This document shows, piece after piece, positions 27,470 to 36,181 of a stretch of 64,000 nt of DNA. Each line of letters starts with the position of its first letter. Position 1 is the first letter of the stretch. The DNA comes from Salmonirosea aquatica. Lineage in GTDB: Bacteria > Bacteroidota > Bacteroidia > Cytophagales > Spirosomataceae. The position numbers and the translations under genes are program-made. The notes beneath the pieces are model-generated. The model made no database searches and had not been told where the DNA came from. It was given only the letters and a program-made list of their open reading frames with translations. Where the stretch lies: contig NZ_WHLY01000002.1 in assembly GCF_009296315.1 (NCBI RefSeq), positions 6,050,501-6,114,500 of the forward strand. The letters run 5' to 3'.

Positions 27470-28372
27470 TTATTTTTCCTTTTCAGCCACCATTTTTATG
27501 ATTTTTACAGCATGTGGAGAAGGCATGATATGGGTACCATCGGAATTGGCATAAACCTTGGTGAACTCAGCACCAAAATACAGTATGATTGAAGAATAGT
27601 AGACCCACGAAAGCAGAATAATGATGGAAGCAGAAGCTCCATAAGTGGCGCCCAAGTCAGACTGCCCGATGTAGAAACTGATTAGAAACTTACCCAGCGC
27701 AAATAGTACCGCGGTGAATCCTGCTCCCACAAAGCACTCCTTCCAGCGAATTTTTCCATCGGGAAGTACCTTGAAAATCACAGCAAACAAAAGTGTAATA
27801 ATACCCAGTGCTATGGCCGTATTCAATATGTAGAAGAATATGATTGAAGCCTCGGAAAAATATTTTTCAAGACGGGCACTGAGCAGATCCACCAATGCAT
27901 TCACCCCAAGCGTAACGATGAGCAGAAATCCCAATGTTAAAATCAGCGAGAACGAAATCAACCTGGTTTTGAGGTATTTAAGCCATCCTTTTTCAGGCCG
28001 GGCTTCGATAGACCAGATATAATTGATAGAGCTCTGGATTTCGGCAAATACTCCGGTCGCTCCGATTAACAAGGTACCTACCCCAATCGCTGCCGCTACG
28101 CCCGATTTGTTGGATAGCTCCGCGTTTTTGAGGATATCCTGCAGCTGGGTGGCCGCTTCGTTACCTACCAACCCACTGATTTGTTCGAATACCTGGCCCT
28201 GGATGGCGTCTCTTCCAAAAAAGACGCTTAGCACCGTAATCATAACCAGTAGCATGGGAGCTAGGGAAAAAATGGTATAGTAAGATAGAGCCGCACTTAA
28301 TTTCATACCCTGATCGTTCATGAAATCAGTGGCGGCCGTTTTGAGAATGGTAAAATATTCAGAAATTTTCAT
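27470..28372 (-). CDS. YihY/BrkB-family membrane protein
   Basis: 300 residues with about six membrane helices. Family marks are 'LSAALSYYTIFSLAPMLLVM' near 25-45, 'NYIWSIEARPEKGWLKYLKTR' near 118-138, and the late 'GATYGASASIIILLSWVYYSSIILYFGAEFTKVYA'. YihY proteins are inner-membrane proteins once misnamed RNase BN. Their role is uncertain. The stop lies 176 bases from the next gene upstream on the opposite side, with no other coding signal between. Confidence 0.87.
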   Translation of the reverse strand: MKISEYFTILKTAATDFMNDQGMKLSAALSYYTIFSLAPMLLVMITVLSVFFGRDAIQGQVFEQISGLVGNEAATQLQDILKNAELSNKSGVAAAIGVGTLLIGATGVFAEIQSSINYIWSIEARPEKGWLKYLKTRLISFSLILTLGFLLIVTLGVNALVDLLSARLEKYFSEASIIFFYILNTAIALGIITLLFAVIFKVLPDGKIRWKECFVGAGFTAVLFALGKFLISFYIGQSDLGATYGASASIIILLSWVYYSSIILYFGAEFTKVYANSDGTHIMPSPHAVKIIKMVAEKEK

Positions 28373-28427
28373 GGTTCATGATTAAATCAAAATAGAAAAA
28401 TGTGGTGCGGCAAGACGGATTAGATAC

Positions 28428-28757
28428 TTATTCATCCAATTGATCGTCTTCGAAAGCCCGATATGCCCGTAGTAACTCCTGCTGTGCCTTGGTGTTTTTC
28501 TGTTCGGCAGCGATTTGTATCCCCTTTTCGAATATTATGCGTGCTTTGTCGATCTCTCCAATAAGGATAAAAAATTGTGCCGCGTGATAGTAGGTAGGCA
28601 GATAATCAGGGAAATCGCTTAACAAACGCTCAAAATGCTCGGAGGCCACGCTGGCATCATGTTTTTGATACTCGAGGGCAAGAGCGTACAGATTGAAAGG
28701 GTCTCTTGGATCCTCCTCGTAAAAAACCAACAATTTTTCCAGCAGGGTTGTTTTCAT
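28428..28757 (-). CDS. Small tetratricopeptide-repeat protein
   Basis: 109 residues, all helical. Two to three TPR units are visible: 'PFNLYALALEYQKHDASVASEHFERLLSDFP', 'LPTYYHAAQFFILIGEIDKARIIFEKGI', and a capping helix 'AQQELLRAYRAFEDDQ'. Such proteins mediate protein-protein contacts, and the partner is unknown. It lies 55 bases upstream of yihY on the same strand and may be its operon partner. Confidence 0.75.
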   Translation of the reverse strand: MKTTLLEKLLVFYEEDPRDPFNLYALALEYQKHDASVASEHFERLLSDFPDYLPTYYHAAQFFILIGEIDKARIIFEKGIQIAAEQKNTKAQQELLRAYRAFEDDQLDE

Positions 28758-28858
28758 CCAAAAATATTATGCTTGCATACTATTATTTTAATTCCGTATA
28801 TTCGCAACAACAAGCCTAGAAGCAGAAAAGTTATTTTCCTTTATCCTTTTAGTACCCT

Positions 28859-29596
28859 ATGAAGATACTCGTGTGTATTACCAATGTGCCCGATACTACG
28901 GCCAAAATATCCTTTACAGATAACGATACCAGGTTCAATAAAAATGGTGTGCAATACATCATCGGCCCCTACGACGACTACGCCTTGGCCCGAGGTGTTG
29001 AGCTGAGGGAAGCTAGCGGGGGTAGCCTTACGGTACTTAATGTGGGCGAAAGCGACAGTGAACCTCAAATTAGAAAGGCACTGGCCATTGGGGCCGACGA
29101 GGCCATTCGGGTTAATGCAGAGCCCACAGACTCTTATTTTGTAGCATCGCAGATCGCCCACATTGCTAGCCAAAATAAGTATGATTTAATTCTCATGGGC
29201 CGTGAATCACTTGACTTCAACAGTGGCGTGGTACATGGACTGGTAGGAGAAATGCTGGGAATTCCTTCTTACTCCCCCGTAATGCAACTGGATGTAACGG
29301 AAGGTAAAGCAGAATTTGCCCGCGAAATTGACGGAGGAAAAGAACACCTAGTGGCCAGCCTCCCCTTGGTTTTGGGTTGCCAAGAGCCCATTGCTGAATG
29401 GAAAATTCCCAATATGCGGGGAATAATGACCGCCCGAACCAAGCCACTCACGGTCGTAGAGCCCGTCGATGTGGACACAATGGTCACTCTTGAAAAATAT
29501 ATTCAACCTGCCCCTAAGGGAGCCTGTAAAATGATTCCTGCTGATGAGGCAGAGCAGCTTATTACGCTGCTGAAAACAGAGGCTAAAGTACTTTAA
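28859..29596 (+). CDS. etfB: Electron transfer flavoprotein beta subunit
   Basis: 245 residues. The N-terminal 'KILVCITNVPDTTAKISF' and the central 'DLILMGRESLDFNSGVVHGLVGEMLGIPSY' are typical of EtfB, which binds AMP and, with EtfA, carries electrons from acyl-CoA dehydrogenases to the quinone pool. GcdH at 3.7-4.9 kb is a likely electron donor. A near-match to the -7 box (TATATTCG) lies about 60 bases upstream. etfA follows after 30 bases. Confidence 0.93.
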   Translation: MKILVCITNVPDTTAKISFTDNDTRFNKNGVQYIIGPYDDYALARGVELREASGGSLTVLNVGESDSEPQIRKALAIGADEAIRVNAEPTDSYFVASQIAHIASQNKYDLILMGRESLDFNSGVVHGLVGEMLGIPSYSPVMQLDVTEGKAEFAREIDGGKEHLVASLPLVLGCQEPIAEWKIPNMRGIMTARTKPLTVVEPVDVDTMVTLEKYIQPAPKGACKMIPADEAEQLITLLKTEAKVL

Positions 29597-29626
29597 TGAT
29601 TTTGTATTATAATATCCGTTGAAAAT

Positions 29627-30592
29627 ATGTCCGTATTGATTTTTGTAGAACTGGATCAGGGATCGATCAAGAAAACCTCCCAGGAAGCCATATACTATGG
29701 CGGCAAAGTTGCCGAATCGTTAAATACCGGAGCTACGGTTTTAGCCATTGGCAACGCCGACGAGATAAACTTACAGGTAGCCGGACATTTCGGAGCACAA
29801 AAGGTTCTCCATGTCACGGAATCCAAACTTAGTCATGAAAATAGCCTAGCCTATGCGGATACACTTGTGCAGGCTGTCCAACAGGAAGGAAGTACTGTAA
29901 TCGTAATGGCCAAATCGGGGCTGGGCGACGCCGTTGCTGCTCGCGCAGCAGCCAAACTCAAAGCCAGCGTGGTTTCAGGAGTCACCAGCTTGCCTGATCT
30001 CTCCAATGGATTTAAGGTGGAGCGCAGTATTTACACCGGAAAAGCCTTTGCCATAGTCGACATAAAATCTGATATAAAGATTCTTGCCATAAAGAAAAAT
30101 GCCCTGGAAGTAGTTGAAACCGACCAAATAGCTTTGGTAGAATCCTTTGCTCCTACCCTGCGCGATTCTGATTTTGCCGCTACAGTTACGAATACGGAAA
30201 AAGCTTCCTCCGAGCTTTCCCTTAATGAAGCCGACATTATTGTATCGGGAGGACGTGGAATGAAAGGACCTGAAAACTGGGATCCCCTCCTCGAACTTGC
30301 CCATGCGCTGGGAGCCGCTACGGGATGCTCCAAACCGGTTTCCGATCTGGACTGGCGCCCCCACCATGAACACATTGGCCAAACGGGCATCAAGGTTGCT
30401 CCCAACCTTTATATTGCCTGTGGTATTTCGGGAGCCATTCAGCATTTAGCGGGCGTCAATGGCTCCAAGTGCATCGTGGTGATAAACAAAGACCCCGAAG
30501 CCCCTTTCTTTAAAGCGGCGGATTACGGAATTGTGGGGGATGTTTTTGATATTTTACCTCGTCTGACTCAAGCTGTAGAGGCATCCAAATAA
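29627..30592 (+). CDS. etfA: Electron transfer flavoprotein alpha subunit
   Basis: 321 residues. The N-terminal alpha/beta domain (1-190) is followed by the FAD-binding domain with 'IIVSGGRGMKGPENW' and 'YIACGISGAIQHLAGVNGSKCIVVINKDPEAPFFKAADYGIVGD'. It forms the EtfAB dimer with the upstream gene. The operon ends at a strong terminator at 30610-30644. Confidence 0.94.
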   Translation: MSVLIFVELDQGSIKKTSQEAIYYGGKVAESLNTGATVLAIGNADEINLQVAGHFGAQKVLHVTESKLSHENSLAYADTLVQAVQQEGSTVIVMAKSGLGDAVAARAAAKLKASVVSGVTSLPDLSNGFKVERSIYTGKAFAIVDIKSDIKILAIKKNALEVVETDQIALVESFAPTLRDSDFAATVTNTEKASSELSLNEADIIVSGGRGMKGPENWDPLLELAHALGAATGCSKPVSDLDWRPHHEHIGQTGIKVAPNLYIACGISGAIQHLAGVNGSKCIVVINKDPEAPFFKAADYGIVGDVFDILPRLTQAVEASK

Positions 30593-30609
30593 ACAAAAGA
30601 GCTGGTTTG

Positions 30610-30644
30610 ACCCGTCGGGCATTTTTTAATGCCCGACGGGTTTT
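30610..30644 (+). terminator. Rho-independent terminator of etfBA
   Basis: A 14-base stem ACCCGTCGGGCATT / AATGCCCGACGGGT with a TTTT loop is followed by TTT. It is immediately followed by a candidate promoter for the next gene. Confidence 0.9.
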
Positions 30645-30645
30645 C

Positions 30646-30653
30646 TATTTTTG
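30646..30653 (+). promoter_or_regulatory. Candidate -7 box (TATTTTTG) directly after the etf terminator
   Basis: TATTTTTG fits TAnnTTTG and lies 87 bases before the GTG of the DUF151 gene. A compact terminator-promoter junction is plausible. Confidence 0.4.
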
Positions 30654-30740
30654 CGTTTTTATTTCTCTTCGCAGGAAAATAAATTTTGATCAAATCCAAC
30701 TAAACCAGCCGTATCTCAACTGTAACAGGTAGCGTATCCA

Positions 30741-31340
30741 GTGAAAAAGATAAAATTAGAAATTTTGGGACTTTCTCCCAGCCAAGCCCAGTCCGGCTCC
30801 TTTGCCCTCATTTTGGGAGAGGAAATGGGCAACCGTCGGCTTCCCATCATCATCGGTGTTTTTGAAGCCCAGGCTATTGCCGTACAAATTGAAAACATTG
30901 TTCCGAATCGTCCTATGACCCATGACTTGTTCAAGTCTTTTGCCGACTCGCTCAACTACTCTTTGAAAGAAATCATCATTTCGGAACTCAGTGAAGGAAT
31001 ATTCTATGCCAAAATCGTGTGTGGTGACGATATGCGGCAGGTAGAAATCGACTCGCGCCCTTCCGATGCCATTGCGATCGGCATACGGTTCGGTGCTCCT
31101 ATTTATACCTATGAATCTATTTTATCGGAGGCGGGTATCGTGTCAAGCGACCTCACCGAAGACTTTGACGAAGGCGACCAGGAACGCGTTCGCGAACCCT
31201 TGCGCACCCGGGGATCGTTCAGCGAGCAACTGCGGGAAATGGGTAATGACGAATTGCAAAAAATGCTGGACGAAGCACTTACCAAAGAGGAATACGAAAA
31301 AGCGGCAAAGATTAGGGACGAGCTCGAAAAAAGAAATTAG
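30741..31340 (+). CDS. Bifunctional nuclease domain (DUF151) protein with UVR motif
   Basis: 199 residues. The BFN domain (about 1-135) has 'LPIIIGVFEAQAIAVQIENI', 'RPMTHDLFKSFADSLNYSLKEIIISEL' and 'IDSRPSDAIAIGIRFGAPIY'. A charged linker leads to a C-terminal UVR motif (about 165-198, 'LQKMLDEALTKEEYEKAAKIRDELEKR'), the coiled hairpin that in UvrB/UvrC mediates contact. BFN proteins have been described with nuclease activity, and the UVR fusion is common in Bacteroidota. The start is GTG. The TAG stop overlaps a GGTACC site. Confidence 0.87.
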   Translation: MKKIKLEILGLSPSQAQSGSFALILGEEMGNRRLPIIIGVFEAQAIAVQIENIVPNRPMTHDLFKSFADSLNYSLKEIIISELSEGIFYAKIVCGDDMRQVEIDSRPSDAIAIGIRFGAPIYTYESILSEAGIVSSDLTEDFDEGDQERVREPLRTRGSFSEQLREMGNDELQKMLDEALTKEEYEKAAKIRDELEKRN

Positions 31341-31454
31341 GTACCCTCCCGTTCGGTAGGTTTTAGTTAAAAATCGTTAAGTCACTCTACCTACCCCTCA
31401 GAATTGGCTATTAATGCCTATTATTGCATCTTATAAGTACTTTGAATTGTATAC

Positions 31455-32333
31455 ATGGCCCAAAAGAAAAAGATCGGGAGCTACCCCAACACTATGATTG
31501 TAATCAGCCTGACGGCTGCCCTTTTTCTGATCGGCTTTTGTGGAATCCTGGTGGTCCAGTCCAAAAAGCTGGTGTCGATCATACGCCAGAATATCGAGGT
31601 TCGAGTATTTATTGACAAAGGTACCACCTCAGCCGGCCAGGACTCACTTTTGGTCAAACTTCAGCAAAAACCTTACGTGCAGACTGCCGGTGATAGCCTT
31701 TCGATTCTTTATGTGTCGAAAGAACAAGCCGCCGAAGAATTTATGGAAGGTACCAAAGAGGATTTTACGGCTTTTCTGGGCGAAAATCCCTTGCGGAACA
31801 GCTATCGGGTGAAAGTTCAGGAAGACTACTTTGAAGAAGCCAAGTTAAAAGCGATCAAGTCAGATTTGGAACAGCTGCCCGGAGTCTACGAAGTAGTGTA
31901 TCAGGAAAACCTGGCCGATGCCATAAATAAGAATATTACCAAACTATACATCGTACTGGCCTCTTTCGCCCTCATCATGCTGGTGATCATCGTGTTGCTC
32001 ATCAACAATACCATAAAACTTGCCATTTATTCACAGCGTTTTCTGATACGCAGCATGCAACTGGTGGGAGCTACCAATGGCTTCATTCAGAGACCCTTCC
32101 TGATGCGGGGCATTACGCAGGGATTGATCAGTGCTTTGATCGCCGGTTTCTTTCTGGTTATTTTACAGCAAGTGGCCATACGTAACGTTGAGGGACTTTC
32201 ACAACTTCAGGAACCTCAGAAATTGGTTTTTTTGCTCGCTTTGCTGTTGATTTTGGGTATCCTAATTGGGATCGTTAGTACTACCCAGTCACTTTCCCGA
32301 TATCTCAAAATGTCGCTTGACGATCTTTACTGA
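31455..32333 (+). CDS. ftsX: Cell division protein FtsX
   Basis: 292 residues with four membrane helices (about 18-38, 170-190, 220-240, 260-280) and a large extracytoplasmic loop after the first. Family marks include 'SIIRQNIEVRVFIDKG', 'FLGENPLRNSYRVKV' and 'YSQRFLIRSMQLVGATNGFIQRPFLMRGITQGLISALIAG'. With the ATPase FtsE it controls peptidoglycan hydrolases at the division site. ftsE is not in this window. It heads a row of closely spaced envelope and translation genes through ribF. Confidence 0.9.
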   Translation: MAQKKKIGSYPNTMIVISLTAALFLIGFCGILVVQSKKLVSIIRQNIEVRVFIDKGTTSAGQDSLLVKLQQKPYVQTAGDSLSILYVSKEQAAEEFMEGTKEDFTAFLGENPLRNSYRVKVQEDYFEEAKLKAIKSDLEQLPGVYEVVYQENLADAINKNITKLYIVLASFALIMLVIIVLLINNTIKLAIYSQRFLIRSMQLVGATNGFIQRPFLMRGITQGLISALIAGFFLVILQQVAIRNVEGLSQLQEPQKLVFLLALLLILGILIGIVSTTQSLSRYLKMSLDDLY

Positions 32334-32375
32334 CCGCCTAAACTTATTTTTTCATAACTTTTTCTCAAGCCTTCT

Positions 32376-32591
32376 ATGGACGCCAATAAAAACCATCTTC
32401 CTTTTCACGCTCCCAACTACCGACTGATGCTTATTGGCCTGGGAGTTATCCTGCTGGGCTTTATCATTATGAGCCTGGATACCGCTGAATTCGGTTTTGG
32501 AGTTCTGGGCCTTACCGTTGGGCCACTGGTTACGGTGGCTGGCTTTGTGGTTGAGTTTTGGGCCATTCTGCGCAAACCCTCCCATTCATGA
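32376..32591 (+). CDS. DUF3098 small membrane protein
   Basis: 71 residues, two membrane helices (about 17-35 and 43-65). The segments '[20 protein letters not shown]' and '[22 protein letters not shown]' match DUF3098, a Bacteroidota protein of unknown function that regularly sits between ftsX and uppP. Its ATGA overlap with uppP suggests translational coupling. Confidence 0.85.
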   Translation: MDANKNHLPFHAPNYRLMLIGLGVILLGFIIMSLDTAEFGFGVLGLTVGPLVTVAGFVVEFWAILRKPSHS

Positions 32592-33367
32592 CCATTTGGC
32601 AAGCGCTTCTTCTTGCGATTATCGAGGGAATCACTGAGTTTCTGCCGGTTTCCTCCACGGGCCACATGATCATTGCCTCTTCCTTTATGGGAATCAGCCA
32701 TGATGAGTTCACGAAAATGTACACGGTCAATATCCAGTTCGGAGCCATAATATCCGTGCTGGTACTCTACACCCGGCGATTTCTTCAAACCACCGATTTT
32801 TACTACAAGCTTTTTGTTGCTTTCCTACCCGCAGCGGTCATTGGATTTTTATTAAATGATTACATCGATGCCCTGCTCGAAAATGTGGTGGTCGTTGCCA
32901 TTTCCCTACTGGTGGGGGGGATTATTCTGGTATTCATCGACCGCATTGCTCAGGAACATCCTAAAGATCGGGAAATTACCTATCCTGAAGCACTAAAAAT
33001 TGGGTTCTACCAATGTATCGCCATGATTCCGGGGGTATCTCGTTCGGCTGCCACTATTATTGGGGGAATGTTTCAGGGACTTACCCGTCGGCAGTCTGCC
33101 GAATTTTCGTTTTTTCTGGCAGTACCTACCATGGCTGCAGCGGCCGGCTACAAGTTCCTGAAGACGTATGAAAGCATTCAGGCAGCCGACATCAAAATCC
33201 TTCTCTTTGGAAATGCCATCGCCTTTATAGTGGCCATGCTGGCTATCCGTTTTTTTATTAATTTTCTTACCCGCTACGGCTTCAAGGTATTTGGTTACTA
33301 CCGTATCATACTGGGTATCATATTGCTGGCTCTATTGGCAATGGGCTATGAACTGGATATTGTTTGA
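32588..33367 (+). CDS. uppP: Undecaprenyl-diphosphatase
   Basis: 259 residues, about eight membrane helices. The active-site motifs are '[18 protein letters not shown]' near the start and '[36 protein letters not shown]' in the middle. It recycles the undecaprenyl lipid carrier used for peptidoglycan and for the polysaccharide cluster at 38-63 kb. The start at 32588 overlaps the DUF3098 stop as ATGA. An upstream start at 32558 would add ten non-conserved residues. A run of seven G at 32934-32940 is intact here. Confidence 0.93.
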   Translation: MTIWQALLLAIIEGITEFLPVSSTGHMIIASSFMGISHDEFTKMYTVNIQFGAIISVLVLYTRRFLQTTDFYYKLFVAFLPAAVIGFLLNDYIDALLENVVVVAISLLVGGIILVFIDRIAQEHPKDREITYPEALKIGFYQCIAMIPGVSRSAATIIGGMFQGLTRRQSAEFSFFLAVPTMAAAAGYKFLKTYESIQAADIKILLFGNAIAFIVAMLAIRFFINFLTRYGFKVFGYYRIILGIILLALLAMGYELDIV

Positions 33368-33369
33368 AA

Positions 33370-34077
33370 ATGAGTGAGGTACCCCAGCCTGATCATGCAC
33401 CCGATGAAGGCGAGTTGATTCTAATCGACAAGCCATTAACCTGGACTTCATTCGATGTAGTGAAAAAATTGAAGTGGGCCTGTAAATTCAAAAAAATAGG
33501 GCATGCAGGTACCCTCGATCCTCTGGCTACCGGATTGCTTATTTTGTGTACCGGAAAAAAGACCAAACAAATCGATTCCTACCAGGCTCAGGAAAAAGAG
33601 TACGAGGGTACCCTGGTATTAGGAAAGACGACCCCATCTGTGGATCTGGAAACTGAATTCGATAGGGATTTTCCAGTCGATCATATAACCCAGGAAGCCC
33701 TGGAAAGAACGGCTCTGCAACTCTCGGGTACGCTTCAGCAGCTTCCTCCCATTTACTCGGCCGTGCGTTTGAATGGTGAACGACTCTATAAAAAGGCCAG
33801 GCGGGGCGAGACCGTCGAAATCAAACCGCGGGAAGTTACAGTCCATACCTTTGAAATAGATTCCCAAGACTTCCCTACTGTTCATTTCCGGATTGTATGC
33901 AGCAAAGGTACCTACATCCGCAGCCTGGTACGTGATTTTGGACAAATACTGGAAAGTGGTGCCTATTTATCAGCTTTACGGCGAACCCGAATTGGTGATT
34001 TTTCGGTTTCTGATTCAGTACCGATGGAGCGATATATCAATGACAAACGGACTGAATTGAATCTTACCAACGATTGA
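33370..34077 (+). CDS. truB: tRNA pseudouridine(55) synthase
   Basis: 235 residues from the ATG at 33370 (TTG at 33364 is possible). The catalytic Asp50 lies in 'GHAGTLDPLATGLL', with 'LILCTGKKTKQI', 'YSAVRLNGERLYKKARRGE' and 'FRIVCSKGTYIRSLVRDFG' as further family marks. It converts U55 to pseudouridine in the T-loop of tRNAs. The stop overlaps the ribF start (ATGA type). Confidence 0.94.
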   Translation: MSEVPQPDHAPDEGELILIDKPLTWTSFDVVKKLKWACKFKKIGHAGTLDPLATGLLILCTGKKTKQIDSYQAQEKEYEGTLVLGKTTPSVDLETEFDRDFPVDHITQEALERTALQLSGTLQQLPPIYSAVRLNGERLYKKARRGETVEIKPREVTVHTFEIDSQDFPTVHFRIVCSKGTYIRSLVRDFGQILESGAYLSALRRTRIGDFSVSDSVPMERYINDKRTELNLTND

Positions 34078-35009
34078 TGAACGTTTACCATAGTCTCGAA
34101 TCATTTCAAAAACGTCTTTACGCCGTCGTTACGAGCGGTACCTTCGATGGGGTCCATCGGGGGCACCAAAAGATTCTGAGCCGTTTGCGGGAGCTAAGTA
34201 TCCAACTTCAGGGTGAATCCGTAGTGCTCACCTTTTGGCCACATCCTCGAATGATCGTTTCAAACGACAGCCAGAACTTGCAACTTCTATCTACTATCGA
34301 GGAGAAAGTCGCATTGTTCAGTCAGCTGGGGATCGACCATCTTATCATTACTCCTTTCACAAGGGCATTTTCTGAACTCTCTTCCGAAGAATTCATTCAA
34401 CAGGTTCTGGTAGATCGCATCGGTACTAAGAAATTCGTGATAGGCTACGACCATCGCTTTGGCCGGAATCGAGAAGGAAGTTTTGAATATTTACAGGAAA
34501 AGGCTCCGTCCTATGGTTTTGAAGTTGAGGAAATCCCCCGACAGGACATTGACGCTCTGGCTGTAAGCTCCACTCGTATTAGAAATGCCCTTTCGCGGGG
34601 TGAAGTATCCACGGCAAATGAGTTGTTAGGAAGGCCTTATGCCTTTTCAGGTACCGTGGTGAAAGGCCAGCAACTGGGTCGCACCCTGGGGTACCCTACG
34701 GCAAACATCGAGGTGCGGGAAACCTATAAATTGATACCGGCCAACGGGGTGTACGCCGTGCATGTCCGGAAGGGAGAACAACTGCTCAGCGGTATGCTGA
34801 ACATTGGTGTAAGGCCTACCGTAGATGGCAGTACGCGTACCATTGAAGTACACCTCTTCAACTTCAAAGAGGATATCTACGGTGAACATCTAGAAATCCA
34901 GATCAGGCACTACCTCCGACCCGAATTGAAATTTGAAAGTATCCAAGCTCTGGTACAACAACTACACCTGGATAAGGAATCTGCACTTCAATATTTACCA
35001 GTTCATTAG
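34077..35009 (+). CDS. ribF: Bifunctional riboflavin kinase / FAD synthetase
   Basis: 310 residues. The N-terminal FAD synthetase domain (about 1-180) has the nucleotide-binding 'TSGTFDGVHRGHQKIL' and 'VIGYDHRFGRNREG', and 'AVSSTRIRNAL' near 165-175. The C-terminal riboflavin kinase domain has 'RTLGYPTANIEVRE' and 'ANGVYAVHV'. It makes FMN and FAD, the cofactors of the several flavoproteins in this window. It is translationally coupled to truB. Confidence 0.94.
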   Translation: MNVYHSLESFQKRLYAVVTSGTFDGVHRGHQKILSRLRELSIQLQGESVVLTFWPHPRMIVSNDSQNLQLLSTIEEKVALFSQLGIDHLIITPFTRAFSELSSEEFIQQVLVDRIGTKKFVIGYDHRFGRNREGSFEYLQEKAPSYGFEVEEIPRQDIDALAVSSTRIRNALSRGEVSTANELLGRPYAFSGTVVKGQQLGRTLGYPTANIEVRETYKLIPANGVYAVHVRKGEQLLSGMLNIGVRPTVDGSTRTIEVHLFNFKEDIYGEHLEIQIRHYLRPELKFESIQALVQQLHLDKESALQYLPVH

Positions 35010-35033
35010 TGTCTTCATACCTGTCCTGTCGGG

Positions 35034-36107
35034 CTAGGCGGTCCGCACATAGCTTCCCAGCACTTTGAGATTATTACCGTACTTGGCCAGAATTTCCCGG
35101 ATCGCCTCATCCTCGTAGTGTCCCTCGAATTCAACCAGAAACCAGTAACGAAACGATGATCCCTGGCGAAGAGGGCGGCTTTCTATTTTGGTCAGATTAA
35201 TTCCCCGATCATAGAAATCCTTTAAAAAATCGAAAAGTACCCCTGGTTTATGGGTATTGGGTAGGTTGGCAATGATTGTGGTCTTATCCGCCTGACTTTT
35301 CTGATTGGTGAAGTTCTTAGAGATGATCAAAAACCGGGTTCGGTTCTGGTCACTGTCACCAATGTTGTCGAATAGCACCGGCACTCCGTAAAGCCTTGCG
35401 GCAATATGCGAGCAGATCGCCGCCGAGTCGGGCTCGTTGAAAGCCAGTTTGGCGGCTTTTGACGTCGATTCCACAGGGATTAGTTCAATGCGATTATCTT
35501 CGAAGTACTCTCTCAAAAACTTGCTACACTGCCGGAAAGCGATATCCTTAGAATAGATTCGACGGATTTGGGTCAATGAATCAAATTGGGAAGCGAAGGC
35601 AAAATGTATGGAAAGGTAGGCTTCGGCAGCAATATGGAGCTCTTTTTCACGGAGTAAATCTACCGTCTCACCCACCATACCTTCCTGATTATTCTCGATC
35701 GGTACTACGCCAAAGCGCGCACGCCCTGTTTCCACACTGTCAAAAATTGAATGTATGGTAGGGAGCACCAGATATTCGCTCATACCACCAAAACGGCTTT
35801 CTGCCGCCTGATGGGTAAAGCTACCCTCTGGTCCGAGGTAGGCAATGCGTTCGGGCAATTCAAGATTGCGCGACACGGCAAATATTTCCAAAAAAATGGC
35901 CTCAATGGCCGACCGCGACAGCAAGCCATTATTTTGTCTGGTGAGCCGATCCAGTATCTGTTTCTCGCGCTCGGGGCGATATATGATTGCTTTTTGGGCT
36001 CGTTTTACCTCGCCTACGGCTTTGACATGCTCCATGCGCTCATTGAGTAAAAGCAGGAGTTGGTCATCCAGGGCATCAATCCGTTGTCTGAGTTCTGATA
36101 AATCCAA
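35034..36107 (-). CDS. pheA: Bifunctional chorismate mutase / prephenate dehydratase
   Basis: About 357 residues if started at the TTG at 36107 (LDLSELRQRIDALDDQLLLL). Chorismate mutase spans about 1-85. Prephenate dehydratase follows ('IAYLGPEGSFTHQAA', 'FGVVPIENNQEGMVGETVDLL', 'NRTRFLII'), then an ACT regulatory domain with 'KPGVLFDFLKDFYDRGINLTKIESRP' for phenylalanine feedback. It catalyses two steps of phenylalanine synthesis. A GTG at 36152 would add 15 residues but lies in the loop of the upstream hairpin, so I prefer 36107. Confidence 0.9.
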   Translation of the reverse strand: MDLSELRQRIDALDDQLLLLLNERMEHVKAVGEVKRAQKAIIYRPEREKQILDRLTRQNNGLLSRSAIEAIFLEIFAVSRNLELPERIAYLGPEGSFTHQAAESRFGGMSEYLVLPTIHSIFDSVETGRARFGVVPIENNQEGMVGETVDLLREKELHIAAEAYLSIHFAFASQFDSLTQIRRIYSKDIAFRQCSKFLREYFEDNRIELIPVESTSKAAKLAFNEPDSAAICSHIAARLYGVPVLFDNIGDSDQNRTRFLIISKNFTNQKSQADKTTIIANLPNTHKPGVLFDFLKDFYDRGINLTKIESRPLRQGSSFRYWFLVEFEGHYEDEAIREILAKYGNNLKVLGSYVRTA

Positions 36108-36130
36108 GAGAGGGTATGCGTAGAATGAAT

Positions 36131-36172
36131 GAAAGAACCGGGGAGCGGGCACTAAGCTACCCCGGTTCTTTC
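36131..36172 (-). terminator. Large hairpin between parE and pheA
   Basis: A 13-base stem GAAAGAACCGGGG / CCCCGGTTCTTTC (36131-36143 with 36160-36172), extended inward by AGC/GCT. It lies ten bases after the parE stop. The T-tract is interrupted, so it may be a terminator or an attenuator for pheA. Confidence 0.6.
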
Positions 36173-36181
36173 GGAATTAAT

